DNA of 64,000 nucleotides from Apostichopus japonicus (Eukaryota; Echinodermata; Holothuroidea; Aspidochirotida; Stichopodidae), in NCBI RefSeq assembly GCF_037975245.1, contig NC_092575.1:22780341-22844340 (forward strand), given 5' to 3'. The translations under genes were made by a program, and so were the position numbers. The first letter of the stretch is position 1. Each line of letters opens with the position of its first letter. Below the pieces are notes generated by a model that saw only the letters and a list, made by a program, of their open reading frames with translations, ran no database searches and had not been told where the DNA came from. Shown here piece after piece: positions 12,601 through 24,394 of the stretch.

Positions 12601-12602
<2 letters not shown>

Positions 12603-13255
12603 GCGAAACCAACCAACCAGACCAAGCTTTCTTTTTTGTTTTTTTCTGTGCTTTTGTATTTTCTGAAGCTGGCAAGTCGCGCTTCATTAGTTCAACCACA
12701 GGAGGAGCTATGAAAGGTTACTATACAAATATTCGACCTTTGCAGTATTTCCCTATTGTCTCACTTTTGTAAAAATTATTTGGCTATGGATTTCAATAAA
12801 AGACAGCTTTGTAATGAAAATCTATACTTTTTATGGCAATTCTTATAGTATTAAAGAATTATATACAAAATAATATAAAATCTGAAAATACATAAGCCGG
12901 GAGATATACTGTTAGTACTGTACCTCACAGTAACAGATTCAGGGGGAAAAACAGAAACTCCCACACATGACAAAAACTCATATTGACTTTGGGTATTGTG
13001 GAATGACATAGCCAATTCATCAGATCTAGCTATAGTCAAGTGGATCCAGTTGAAGCTGGATTCCAAGTCAAAATTGCGTTGTTATAGTTGCAGTATAGGG
13101 CTTTGGTTTGAAAACGAACACTTCTTCACATTCGAGAATGCAAGGATGATCAGAATCCTGTTTTTTTTGCCCAGGAGAGGTAATTAAACTGACATGCTAG
13201 GATGCAATTGCATTGGAGGATGCAAGGTGGATTGACGGCGAACAGAGAACATTAC

Positions 13256-13648
13256 GTGATCATGAAAAGGTCGGATCATTAACAATTTACTATGAGCGCT
13301 CTGTCTGTATGTTCGTATGTGACTTCTCTGCCAGTTTATGCAGAAGTGTTGCTTTAAGTAACGGAAGATCACTAGTCTCTTGAACACCCCCCCCTCATTC
13401 CTCCCATCCCCCCAATCCACCTACACACTTGATCGCCCTTGTGATCATGATCATGAAAAGGTCTGATCATTGTTTACAATTTACTGTGAGGGCTCTGTCT
13501 GTACTGTATGTTCGTATGTGACTTCTCTGTCAGTTTATGCAGAAGTGATGCTTTAAGTAACGGAAGATCACTGGTCTCTTGCAACCCCCCCCCCCCATTC
13601 CTCCCATTCCTCCCATCCACCTACACTCTTGATCGCCCTTGTGGGGTC
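13256..13648. repeat. Two-copy tandem duplication (~191 bp)
   Basis: CATGAAAAGGTC begins copies at 13261 and 13452. Both contain TATGTTCGTATGTGACTTCT, TTATGCAGAAGTG, AAGTAACGGAAGATCACT, a C run, CATTCCTCCCAT and CTTGATCGCCCTTGTG. The copies are over 90 percent alike by eye. The second differs by CTGTACTGTATG and a longer C run. Confidence 0.85.
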
Positions 13649-13853
13649 AGGATCTTCACGAAAGGCAGATCATGATTGTGGGGTCTGATTCTTTCGTCCC
13701 TCCTATGTGCACAAGTTATGTTATGACTTGATACTGTAGGCATCAGTACTAATCTCACGGTATAACAAGTATACTATGAATAAAGCATGGATTTCTTTAG
13801 ATCTTCTAGACACTACTAAAGTATAACCATGCCTGTTGTCGAAACATTGCTGT

Positions 13854-15183
13854 TGTACACAAGTCAAGGGTATTCCTCACTACCATCCCACTACCACAAT
13901 TCTACTATGTATGAGACATACAAGAAAAGATTGCTGCTGATCCTATATGGATACCAATTACACATGTTGATGTGTCTGTCTCTGTTGTACACAATCATCT
14001 CTGTTGTACACTAGTCAAGGGTATCCCTTACTACCATCCCACTACCACAATTCTACTATGTATGAGACATACAAGAATAGATTGCTGCTGATCCTATATG
14101 GATACCAGTTACATATGTTGATGTGTGTGTCTAATCATCCCTGTTGTACACTAGTCAAGGGTATCCCTTACTACCATCCCACTACCACACTTCTACTATG
14201 TATGAGACATACAAGAATAGATTGCTGCTGATCCTATATGGATACCAATTACACATGTTGATGTGTCTGTCTCTGTTGTACACAATCATCTCTGTTGTAC
14301 ACTAGTCAAGGGTATCCCTTACTACCATCCCACTACCACAATTCTACTATGTATGAGACATACAAGAATAGATTGCTGCTGATCCTATATGGATACCAAT
14401 TACACATGTTGATGTGTGTCTCCAACCATCCCTGTTGTACACTAGTCAAGGGTATCCCTTACTACCATCCCACTACCACACTTCTACTATGTATGAGACA
14501 TACAAGAATAGATTGCTGCTGATCCTATATGGATACCAATTACACATGTTGATGTGTGTGTCTAACCATCCCTGTTGTACACTAGTCAAGGGAATCCCTT
14601 ACTACCATCCCACTACCACACTTCTACTATGTATGAGACATACAAGAATAGATTGCTGCTGATCCTATATGGATACCAATTACACATGTTGAGGTGTGTG
14701 TCTAATCATCCCTGTTGTACACAAGTCAAGGGAATCCCTTACTACCATCCCACTACCACAATTCTACTATGTATGAGACATACAAGAATAGATTGCTGCT
14801 GATCCTATATGGATACCAATTACACATGTTGATGTGTGTGTCTAATCATCCCTGTTGTACACTAGTCAAGGGAATCCCTTACTACCATCCCACTACCACA
14901 ATTCTACTATGTATGAGATATACAAGAATAGATTGCTGCTGATCCTATATGGATACCAATTACACATGTTGATGTGTGTCTCCAACCATCCCTGTTGTAC
15001 ACAAGTCAAGGGTATCCCTTACTACCATCCCACTACCACAATTCTACTATGTATGAGATATACAAGAATAGATTGCTGCTGATCCTATATGGATACCAAT
15101 TACACATGTTGATGTGTGTGTCCAACCATCCCTGTTGTACACAAGTCAAGGGTATCCCTTACTACCATCCCACTATCACAATT
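13854..15183. repeat. 140-bp tandem satellite, ten copies
   Basis: The word GTCAAGGG (or GTCAAGG) recurs at 13863, 14014, 14154, 14305, 14445, 14585, 14725, 14865, 15005 and 15145. The spacings are 151, 140, 151 and then 140 throughout. Each unit carries CTACCATCCCACTACCACA, TCTACTATGTATGAGA, TTGCTGCTGATCCTATATGG and ACACATGTTGATGTGTGT. The two 151-bp spacings are due to an extra CTCTGTTGTACACAATCAT block. 140 is not a multiple of three, so the similar open frames in successive units are shadows of the repeat. A remnant copy continues at 15371-15415 beyond an inserted element. Confidence 0.97.
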
Positions 15184-15370
15184 ATTATAAAACTTACTGG
15201 TTTATATATTTACGAGTGATACGCTTACCTGTCTCCCCACAACATTAGCACCTCATTCTACCGTGTCTAGTATGCCCTGGTAATCTTTTAACACTGTGCA
15301 CCCTCAGTGACCGGTCCTATCCGGTCGATGCCCTTCCTTCTCATTCTACCATCCAAAGTGTTTACTCATG
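15184..15370. mobile_element. Foldback repeat copy B, inserted in the satellite
   Basis: The sequence AACTTACTGGTTTATATAT (15191), CTTACCTGTCTCCCCACAAC, ACCGTGTCTAG, CCTGGTAATCTTTTAACACT and GACCGGTC matches the left arm of the family seen at 3241. It splits the tandem array: satellite sequence stops at CTACCATCCCACTATCACAA and resumes at 15371 with TACTACCATCCCACTACCAC. Only the left half of the element is present. Confidence 0.75.
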
Positions 15371-15415
15371 TACTACCATCCCACTACCACAATTCTACTA
15401 TGTATGAGACATACA
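15371..15415. repeat. Satellite remnant after the insertion
   Basis: TACTACCATCCCACTACCAC, then TTCTACTATGTATGAGACAT, is a piece of the 140-bp unit. It shows that the array continued past the inserted element before degrading at about 15415. Confidence 0.85.
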
Positions 15416-15962
15416 TGCATAGTGTTTTTTTTTATCATATGGACATAACTAATATAGTCTAGAATACAACCTTAGCCAACCGGCAAATCTGATAATCAAT
15501 AATCTGAGTTAGTAGCACCGGATAATATTTTATATGATTTCCATATCTGAATCGTGTTAAGTCAAGTGATGAATTTAGGAAATGAGCAAGGATTAGGTAG
15601 GAAAATGTCAAACGATATCTACGGTAAAGCAGACTGTTCAGGTGACCTATTTAGGAGATTATGTTATATTTACGTTGCAGTGTCAAATTACCACTGAACT
15701 AGGCCAATTGGACATTCAAATTAACACTTGAATATCAAATAGTATACATGTCAAGACGGCCCCAACCTTACTGCACCTTCCTTCTGTAATTGACACAATT
15801 CCTCATTAATCGCTGACGTTATATAATTTATTCAGTTATTTTCATTTCCAAACCACTCTCACGCAACTCCTTGCCCCCCCCCCCCCATAAGCTCTGTACT
15901 ATCCTGCTTAGAAATATTGCCACATATTAGGCATTGTGCCCTCACTCATTCAACATGTTATT

Positions 15963-16065
15963 GCAGCAACCCCCCTACCTTCTTCAATCTTCCCTCCCTC
16001 CTACCTTCCTCGATTTTCCTCCTTCTCCCCCCCCCCCTACCTTCCTCGATCTTTCTCTTATTTCC
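15963..16065. repeat. Pyrimidine-rich imperfect tandem repeat
   Basis: The word CTACCTTC(C/T)TC(G/A)AT is repeated three times amid C and T runs. It is simple, low-complexity sequence. Confidence 0.6.
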
Positions 16066-19000
16066 GGATCTATTATTCAGAAGACTAACATCCCTATTCA
16101 TACCGGGCTTTGTAATCTACCTCACAATCACTCTTTGCTTTAAATTAGCATTTCATCATACTGTACACTTTCATGAACTCCTAACAATATATGCAAACCC
16201 TTAGCTCTAGCTCCGTCTCGTGACGAATATTGTCCCAACTCCCAACCAAAGATACATAACACCACACATATTGGCTCTGTGTAATTTGGCAAGGAAATAC
16301 TTCTTTACCGACATTTACATCCTTCTCAGCCATAAACAAAATTTAGAGAAGGGCGATGACACTTCCCAGGTGCATCGTTTTACATCTCATTTATAGCGAG
16401 AATTTTGTCACCTCAAGAGAAGTCACAGCAGCTCAGTTTTAAAGGGTAATTCCAGTGACTGTTTAGTATAGTGGGAAAAAACCCTACTGTACCACAATGT
16501 TACCACTGGTTGAGATCACACCTACATGTATCTTAGTTAAATACCTCTAGAGATGTTGTGGTTTGAAGGTGCCTATCTCAGACTCAAACTACAGTAATAC
16601 CAATTCATTTTTTGAGGTATGGAGCTTTTCGTTAAATAGCTCCATGCTTGAGGGGAATGGATCACAGTGGGCGGGTGGTCTTTGATGTCATCCCGTTAAA
16701 TGCTTTTAACATGCTTTTATTTTACTTTTCATACTTATAAAATCTAGTTGCTTTAATATTTGTCAGCGATATAATTGCAATGTTCCAGTTTATAGCTGTC
16801 AAAGGTGCTCTTAATTTCAGGGCTTTGTCAAAATCACAAATTTTTGCTAAGAATATTTTTTCTCTATATCATGTGAAGAAATAGAAAGATTAAACAAAAA
16901 TATATATTAAATTTGCATGATGATATCAAATCACTTATGTTGTTACCAGATGCATTCATAAAATCCTTTTATTAAAAATTGATATTAAGTTGTGTTTTTT
17001 ATTCCCGCAACATTCTGACAAATCCAATAAAAATTTTCTTAAAAATTTTCAAACCCTACTTCAAGTTTGCTCACCCTGAATATCCATTTCAAGAAATACT
17101 ATCTTTAATTTCTTCAAAAGTCATCACCCTGTAAATTATGTACAGATTTCTCCATTATAGGCTACCGTAGGTAATTATAGGCCATATATAGCCATTATAA
17201 GCTACTGTAGGTAATCGCTTGACACCTGCAATTTTCAGGTCTTCAGTCGGTTGACGACTCGTCAAGGCATGAACAACCCTCCCAGCAAATTTTAATGAGG
17301 CCTTATCACAACAAGCAACAAAAAATTCAGGGAATACGCAGTTTGATTAAAACCCATTTTTCATGAATATCAGAGTTGCAAATGTAGTCACGTGGGAATT
17401 AAGAAGGATACTTTTAAAACTAAATAAATTGCAAAAACCATTTGAAGAGAAAAATTGTGCCAAAATACTGAATATTTCTTTAAATTATATCTATCCATCA
17501 GTTCTAAGAAGGGAGCATTCATCGCCATCGCTCATGTTAAATATCTTTGTGTGTATAATATCCGTCATATATGAGTCCGTACTGTACGTACAGAAGGAAG
17601 ATATCGTAATAGAGGAACGATGTAACATCATGGGTTACCTGATGATGAGTTTTTGAGACTAACGTAAGAAAATTTTAACTTGATGGATGACCTTCCTATT
17701 GGCAAGGTTTATATTGATCAAAGTCTAACAATAAACCAGGAAAATTTGAGTAGATTATAGCATATAATATAAGTTGATATATTATTTTTAGTTTAATTTT
17801 CAAGATATGAAAAAAATTAAAATCGATGGTGAGCAAATCAGTCTCTTATTTAGACCCATTTCATTATTGATAACTACCGTTAGGGATCTTATTCGTTGTT
17901 CTCCATGTAGGTCAGCTGGAGGTTTTTTATATATATTTTTATTTTTTTTATTTTTAAAGTTTTATTTTTAAAGTTTTATTTTTTTACGAAAAAACACCAG
18001 AGATACTGTAGAACCTGCATAGACACAGAAAACCAAAACAACTTGATCCCCTCTCCAACTCTAGTCCACTAGCATTGCGACTTTGACAATGTTACCTTAC
18101 CCGGATGATCATGACAGTATTATTTTAAGTGAAATATCACATGTCTCTTGGAAAGGGAATTGATACTATACATGATCTGGGTTAAAAGTCGGGAAGCTCC
18201 AGGTACAGTTCTAGCTGTTAGATTCCCACAATACTCACTGGTGTTTGATACTAAAGTAGGTCAGTGGGGGCACAGTGCTAAAATGTTACCAACTGTTGTA
18301 GGATAGAAAGATTAAAGTGCATAGGTGGAATGGAGACAGGTAAGAGGAGGAGTGAAGTATACTGTATCTTGATGACAAACATTAGAAAGTCAGGACAAAC
18401 ATATAGCCTTTTCGTCTTCCAACCCTCCCCCCCCCCCCCAAATAAAAAGAGAGAAGGAAATAAAGAAATCAATAAAACTCAATTTCAATTCAATTAACCG
18501 ATTACATTTGCAACACTCAGTCAACAATGATCAATGCAACCCTCATCACCCCCTCCTATACAGTGATTAGTACTGTAAGCTTCAACATGTACAGTAGGTA
18601 GCAGACATACAGTAGCTCAACATTATATGTTCAGATCCAACACAGACTACTGTACATACATATATACATACATACTGCACAAGTACAGTCTTATGGAACA
18701 CCAGTGCTGCAAAGAAATATTTGTATTGTGCCTATGTTTTGATTTCTCTTTTTACACATCAGACTGTCAAAACACAGCTCTCCCTAAGTATATAGATGTA
18801 TCTCCCTCTGACTGGAGTACATACTGTAAAGACCAGACACTGCTGACAAGATGGATGGAATACACTTGACCTTTGGCCTTTAACTGTCAGCAATGAACCA
18901 CTAAACTAAACATCTCCAAAAGCTTAAAGTTGTGCAAAATTGATTGCCCAAGGCCTCACACAGTTTTGTAGGGCAGAGTGAGTCTGTAGAACATAACTCA

Positions 19001-21928
19001 TACATTCTTCATGTAGTCAGTGAATCATTACTTCAATTACATTTCAGACACAATATGTATTGATTTTTACTGTTTTTTTTTCTCCCTCCGTTCAGTATTT
19101 TCGTTGAAAGTTTCCCCATTTATGCTGAAGTCATTAATGTTGTAAATGTGATATATGGTACTAAATTGTGTCCTCATGTATACAATGTGTATGGTACAAA
19201 AGGATACACAGACTTTGTAAAATTTCAGTAAATATCTACCTTCTTAATTCTCCCTGTCATGAGAAACATAGAACAACCATATACTGTAGACTAAACAAGT
19301 CCCCCCCCCATACTGGAAATAACATTGACTGTATATACTGTAGTATCAACCAAAGGGCATAAACAGACAGTATTAAGAATGGTAGGTGGGCTTGAACCCT
19401 GAAGGATTGAAGCAGACAAAGAGATTGAGCCTTGAGTAGAGGCAAGGGAACAGGGGAAGGGGAGGGGGAAGGGGGAGAGCAGGAGTTCATCAGAAAAAGC
19501 TAGCAAAAGCTAGGTATCCCATCAGTCGTCCAAATATGAATGATTAAAATAGCATATGCTTTCCTAAGCAATGAGGGATTCTTTCAGCAGTATCAGAACA
19601 GTTCTAAATGGTTAAAATTATGCTATTTTCTGTGCTATAGTTTCCCAACGATGATATTAACAGTCTCCAAATCAGCACAGTTGATTCATTATGTATTACA
19701 ATCTTCATGAAGAAGGAGCTCAGACATGGTAAGTTTTGAGTTCTTATTAAATATTGATAAATTGCCCAGACACTTTCTGAGGCCAACTGTTTGTGAGTGG
19801 AAAAAAATGCCATAAAATTGTAGTTTCTATAAAGGTCTGCACAACACACATGAAATATGTCAGAATCTAGTCTATAAATGCACAAAAAAAAATATTTACT
19901 GGATAACTGATTGTGGACAAGGGAATTTAGGGATTGGGGAGTATAAAAACTCCTGTAGTATTTAGAAGGTCACAGTGTCATCTATTGAATGACAAAGCCA
20001 TAAAAAATGATCATACTAATAATATATAATATTGATGAAAAGTTACTGCAACAGTATAACCCTCAAAGCAACTTTGCTATTGCTTAATTCTAATTCACAT
20101 CTCCCTGGACATTTGTCAATATGACTCACACCTCAGCGCGTACTGTAGGCAGAAAGTGACCGGTACTTCATATCCATGCATTCATAATTCAGCACTTTAG
20201 TACACCAATAACTCATTGACCCATGAAGTTTAAATACAAAATTGTCCACTGCTTTCAAACTTAAAGGGGATGCATCCATATATTTCAATAATATTGCTCT
20301 TTCTTCAACAGTTGAAAGAAAATGGCCAAAACTGTAAGTGCACATCACTGATCAACGTACAAAATAGGTCCTGATCTGTTGTAATCTTAAACATAAAAAA
20401 AACCTCAAAAAACACTTATAATTGTCAATATAACTGAAGAAAACCTAAGTTACAAAAAAAATTAAGAGCTTCATTGCCTGGATGTTTGAAAGACAAACAT
20501 TGTGGTGGATCTAACCTGCAGCATACATGACGGTGTGAAAATGAACACTGTAACCAAGGCAACTTCCTTAGTAACAATAACAATCTTCACAATACAACTT
20601 TCAACCTCATTGTCACCACCATCAAAAACAAATATTTAAGGCTAGTACAGTACTTAGCAGAAATATTCTAGTTTTGCATACACATCTTAAACTTAGTTCT
20701 TTTTTTCTTTTTCTTGTATAGTGTACTATTTATTTCCAACAATGCTGCATGTTTACAAAGTTTTGATGAGAAAGTTCCCCCTCTCCCTTTAAAGCGGTTT
20801 TTATTGTCAATAACAACCTATTCATCTATCAAGATTGTACTGGACCATTTGAAAGACTAGTTTTGGGTAATACCGTACAGTAAATTCGTATCTTGACTTA
20901 TATACTATAGAATTTGCACTGCAATGTATTCACTAAACGTTGGCAATCACTCGATCTACAATAATGACTCTCTATGATGCTACAAGTATTTGCCTACCTC
21001 TATAAAACAAATTCTAGATAAATAAACCAGCTAGTTTACAGGATATAAACTGTTAACTGTAAACTGCACAATCACAGTAAAAGAAAATTTTTGCGTCCAA
21101 CAAACTATGCAAAGACCTTGGTTCTGCAAACCGTTCAAAGTTTATAGATATATACAGTATGCCTTAATTTCACTGTTCATTATTTTGGTGTCCGATTAAA
21201 GTCACAAAATATCCTGGGTCTGGTTTCTTTTGCATTAATTTACAGTCAAATACTGGTAGCAGATTCAATGCAAAATATCCCTTCTGTGGTACTGTACTGT
21301 ACTTCTTAAACCCAAATCTTACATTTTGGTTGTTTTAAATAAAGTTTTGCTCTTTCAAATTTATATATAAATTTAATTCCCTGTTACAGTAACGTTATTC
21401 TCGATTCCCAAATCCAATTTTTTTTGTTTCTCTTTACCACTCATTAAAAATTGACTTCTTGAATTTCTGTTCAAAGATCGATACAGTAGACGTTACTTTA
21501 GAATCTTGCTGGCTGATTCTCATAGCTTCGAGGGTTATAAATGACTTGTTACAGCATGGTACATGTACTAGTCGAGGACATTAACAATTCATGAGGCTTA
21601 TAAAGCAATCCTTCATATATACATATACTGTACAGACAACATACAGACACACCATTAACGCTGACAAGGACACCTTGTTACTCTGTACTGCATTCTTGAC
21701 AACTTCGTTCAATGCAATATTTATGAAACATCAATCACCCTTTTCAGGGACATATTATTACAAATTTTGCCACTTTTCTACTCCTATTTTTTTCTTCTAT
21801 TTTTTGTCTCTGAATGGCACACATACCCTGTGGACTATAGCAGGGAGTGGTTAACAATTCATGACTGATAGCTGGCATCTCATCCACACCGCTCTCATCA
21901 TAACTGTTCATGTGTGACGATGAAGAAG

Positions 21929-22237
21929 ATAATAATAATAATATTGCTTTCTATATAGCGCTTTATACCATCGATAGGTCTCAAAGCGCTTTACAGATGT
22001 TATATTACCCCTGGTCAATGATAACCTGTCCCAGAGACAATCCCTCCAGTCGGCAGCAGTTATATACTGCGCCCAATGACAAGTTACCTCACAGGTACCC
22101 ATTTAACTCCTGGGAGGAGAGAGGCAAGTGAGATAAAGCATCTTGCCCAAGGACACAACGTAATGAACTAGGCAGGAATCGAACCAGCAATCCTTGGATC
22201 ACGAGTCCGACGCCTTAGCCAATTGGCCACCACGCTC
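21929..22237 (-). mobile_element. tRNA-Ser-derived SINE
   Basis: On the minus strand the element begins GAGCGTGGTGGCCAATTGGC. It has an A box at 22212-22230 (GTGGCCAATTGGCTAAGGC) and a B box at 22175-22185 (GGTTCGATTCC), with GGACTCGTGATCC between them as the anticodon arm. GTGGCC..GGCTAAGGCG..GGACTCG is the pattern of a tRNA-Ser body. A ~190-bp body follows (ACCCATTTAACTCC region), then TGTAAAGCGCTTTGAG, AAAGCGCTATATAGAAAGC and a run of ATT triplets. It has the full structure of a tRNA-headed SINE with a LINE-like tail. Flanks share only GATGA, so a target-site duplication is uncertain. It is in the same orientation as SPPL3. Confidence 0.88.
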
Positions 22238-23230
22238 TCATGATGATGAACCCAGCGACATCGTCATCATTATAGTAAGCTTCAACAATTTGGCTCAGTC
22301 AAGCTAGCAATATGCTATTTTCCAGCAATAAATGCTCCCAATTTGTGTGACAAACATAAGCAGTAAAAGATCTTACAGTGCATTCCTGAATTGTCGGCCA
22401 TTTCTGTTCTTGTGTTCTGGTGTTGCCTTTGGTTACACCTGCATGTATGAGGTATTATGCTGCCCCCCATCCCCTTCCCCCCACAGCAAATATATAAAAG
22501 GAAACTCTACCACCGACTACAGACTGGATTGCTTCTTTGAGTAGGACAATGTTTTGACTTTTATTCCTCCTATGGTAACAGCTTTGAAGTTTACCAATCT
22601 ACTATTCTGGAGTGTTTGATCTTTCAACACTGTGCACAAATTGTGGCGGGTGTTAAAATCCACTTGGATGTGTGATAAATAACAAGAAAAAAAAATATAT
22701 ATACTGAGTTGCTCAGATTAATATTATAATCTCTGTAAAATTGCCTGAAACAATGCTCGGCACACTGTCGATATATCACTATTGTAGACACAAATTTATG
22801 ACAGTTCCAGCTCATTAATCATCCAGCAACATTAATTAATCATTTTCCAGACAGGGTAGAATGTTGCAGAACGTTAATATCCAAACAGATTGTTCCCTAT
22901 GATAAATGCTGAGTAAACGTGGCAGTCAATGCGACTTAAAGAGTTTCCATTGTTTTTAAAAAGGTTTCTGCTGGATGAGCAGAAGAGTTGGGTAGTAGGA
23001 TTATTTTTAATCAGTGTCGGATTTTGTGAACCCCATTCTTTTGTAACTTCAAAAGAAGTTGTTTTGACTTATTTGGGAAGGCAGGTCGTTTATTTGTGTT
23101 TTAACCAAAAGATGGTGGCGGCGTTTTTTGATGCAGTTATATACATATATATCTGTATAATCTGTTATTGAGCTATTAACTGTCTTGGTTAGTTTAGTCA
23201 TTTAACTAAGACCACATTTGCAGCTGTATG

Positions 23231-23579
23231 CAGTGGTGTAGGAAGGTACTTTTGAGTGGGGGGTTAAGAATGATGGCTGGCCTGGGGGAGGGGTGTCCCC
23301 TCCCCTTTGGATTTTTTTTGCATTTCCAGGTGGCCTCAGATGCAATTTGGTGCAATATAGCACACTTCAACATCCCACTCCATTTTGTAAATAATTTTGC
23401 ATTTTCACCTGGCCTTAGATGCAATTTGGTGCTCCAAATGAGATTTTTTTCTCATTTGGAAATGAAAAAGGGTTTTCTGACTTGCGGAGCGGGGGGCGGA
23501 GTGATACTTCCGCCCCCCCATATTTTTCACCGGGGGGCTGGCGCCCTCCCCAGCCCCCCCCCCGGTTCCTACGCCCTTC
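23231..23579. mobile_element. hAT-type MITE with 8-bp target duplication (family 1, copy 1)
   Basis: The left end CAGTGGTGTAGGAAGG and the right end GGTTCCTACGCCCTTC are inverted repeats. The 8-mer GCTGTATG flanks both sides (23223-23230 and 23580-23587), as expected of the hAT superfamily. The 349-bp body contains two related segments (TTTGCATTTCCAGG..GATGCAATTTGGTG and TTTGCATTTTCACC..GATGCAATTTGGTG) and G/C runs. It has no transposase. The long open frames here on both strands are by-products. Confidence 0.85.
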
Positions 23580-24315
23580 GCTGTATGCAACTAGTTTTAT
23601 CCTTCCACTATAGCGGTGAGCAAGCAGATAATGCATCACACCCAACAATGCTACATCTATCCACATTTAACATAGTCAACTATTTAGACAAAATCTGTGC
23701 AACGATCTAAATTTAGAACCAAACAATTAGATACACTGGCTCCAAATAGGAATAATCTTGCCTTGTACGATGTGCATCCATGCATCGTGATAGTATAATG
23801 ATAGTATCAACTAGAACTTGCACATTTTTCTGCAACGGTTCAGTAATTCAGATGCACCAATACTTACAGACCACTTCTTTTTTCTTTTCAGTATAATAAC
23901 AAAGTTTAACAAGCATGGTTACAGCAATAACAATAATAAAACAAGGTATTCACACTGTTAGTGAAAAGGTTCACCCTATCAAGCATTACATCGTTTATAA
24001 AGAAATTACATTAACTATGCATGAAATGTCTTGTTATGTACTAGGCGCAATGGCACTTACAATCCTCCATAGTTTAAAGCAGCTTTTAGAGTTGATCGTG
24101 GTCATTTTTTTTATATACTTTATTCCAGAGTAAAATCAAATGAAAATAACAGCCATAGAAGAACCCAACTTTGACTACGCAAATTGCATTTCCAAAATAT
24201 GTAGCGTAACGTAAAAAATAAAAAAAATTGTTAGGAATTTTTTTTCCAAATGTATGTTTATTCACACATACTAATTGAACATTTAGTAGTGTGTGGGCAC
24301 AAGACGAGTACTCAC

Positions 24316-24394
24316 TTTGTTCCCGTAGAGCAGTTCCCCATGATATACTGACACATTGGTAAAAGCAAGAAGGCAAATGCAACAGTTGCTAGTA
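24316..24394 (-). CDS. SPPL3: SPPL3 coding exon 5 (third membrane segment)
   Basis: This 79-nt exon supplies the last two bases of Val115, residues 116-140 and two bases of Lys141. The peptide LATVAFAFLLLPMCQY matches human SPPL3 with few changes and finishes the third transmembrane helix. The following IMGNCSTGT is a short divergent loop containing a potential N-glycosylation sequon (NCS). The acceptor is CACTG-derived ...TTCACAG and the donor GTGAGT. Phase joins exon 6, where an A completes AAA for Lys. Confidence 0.94.

Larger units (their letters stand above)
7712..24315. other. SPPL3 intron 5
   Basis: This 16.6-kb intron is the most repeat-laden part of the window. It contains the inverted-repeat element at 8104-9092, duplications at 10860-11105 and 13256-13645, the TA microsatellite at 12333-12600, the 140-bp satellite at 13854-15430, pyrimidine-rich repeats at 15960-16065, the SINE at 21929-22237 and a hAT MITE at 23231-23579. 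The remaining stretches, for example 16100-21900, show no feature I can name beyond AT-rich sequence with frequent TACAGTA/TACTGTA words. Confidence 0.7.

Noticed and set aside
12202-12713. Overlapping plus-strand frames rich in Tyr and Ile
   Set aside because: They are translations of the TA dinucleotide repeat and carry no protein information.
13854-15183. CRISPR-like array
   Set aside because: The unit is 140 bp with no alternation of short identical repeats and unique spacers, and the DNA is clearly from an animal genome.
13829-15219. A series of similar 75-82 codon frames that look like a repeated gene family
   Set aside because: They come from the 140-bp satellite. The unit length is not a multiple of three, so the frame changes with each copy and no long repeat protein is made.
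23228-23710. 160-codon plus-strand frame and opposite frames at 23405-23666
   Set aside because: They lie on a hAT MITE with G/C runs; the low-complexity Gly/Pro stretches are by-products of that sequence.
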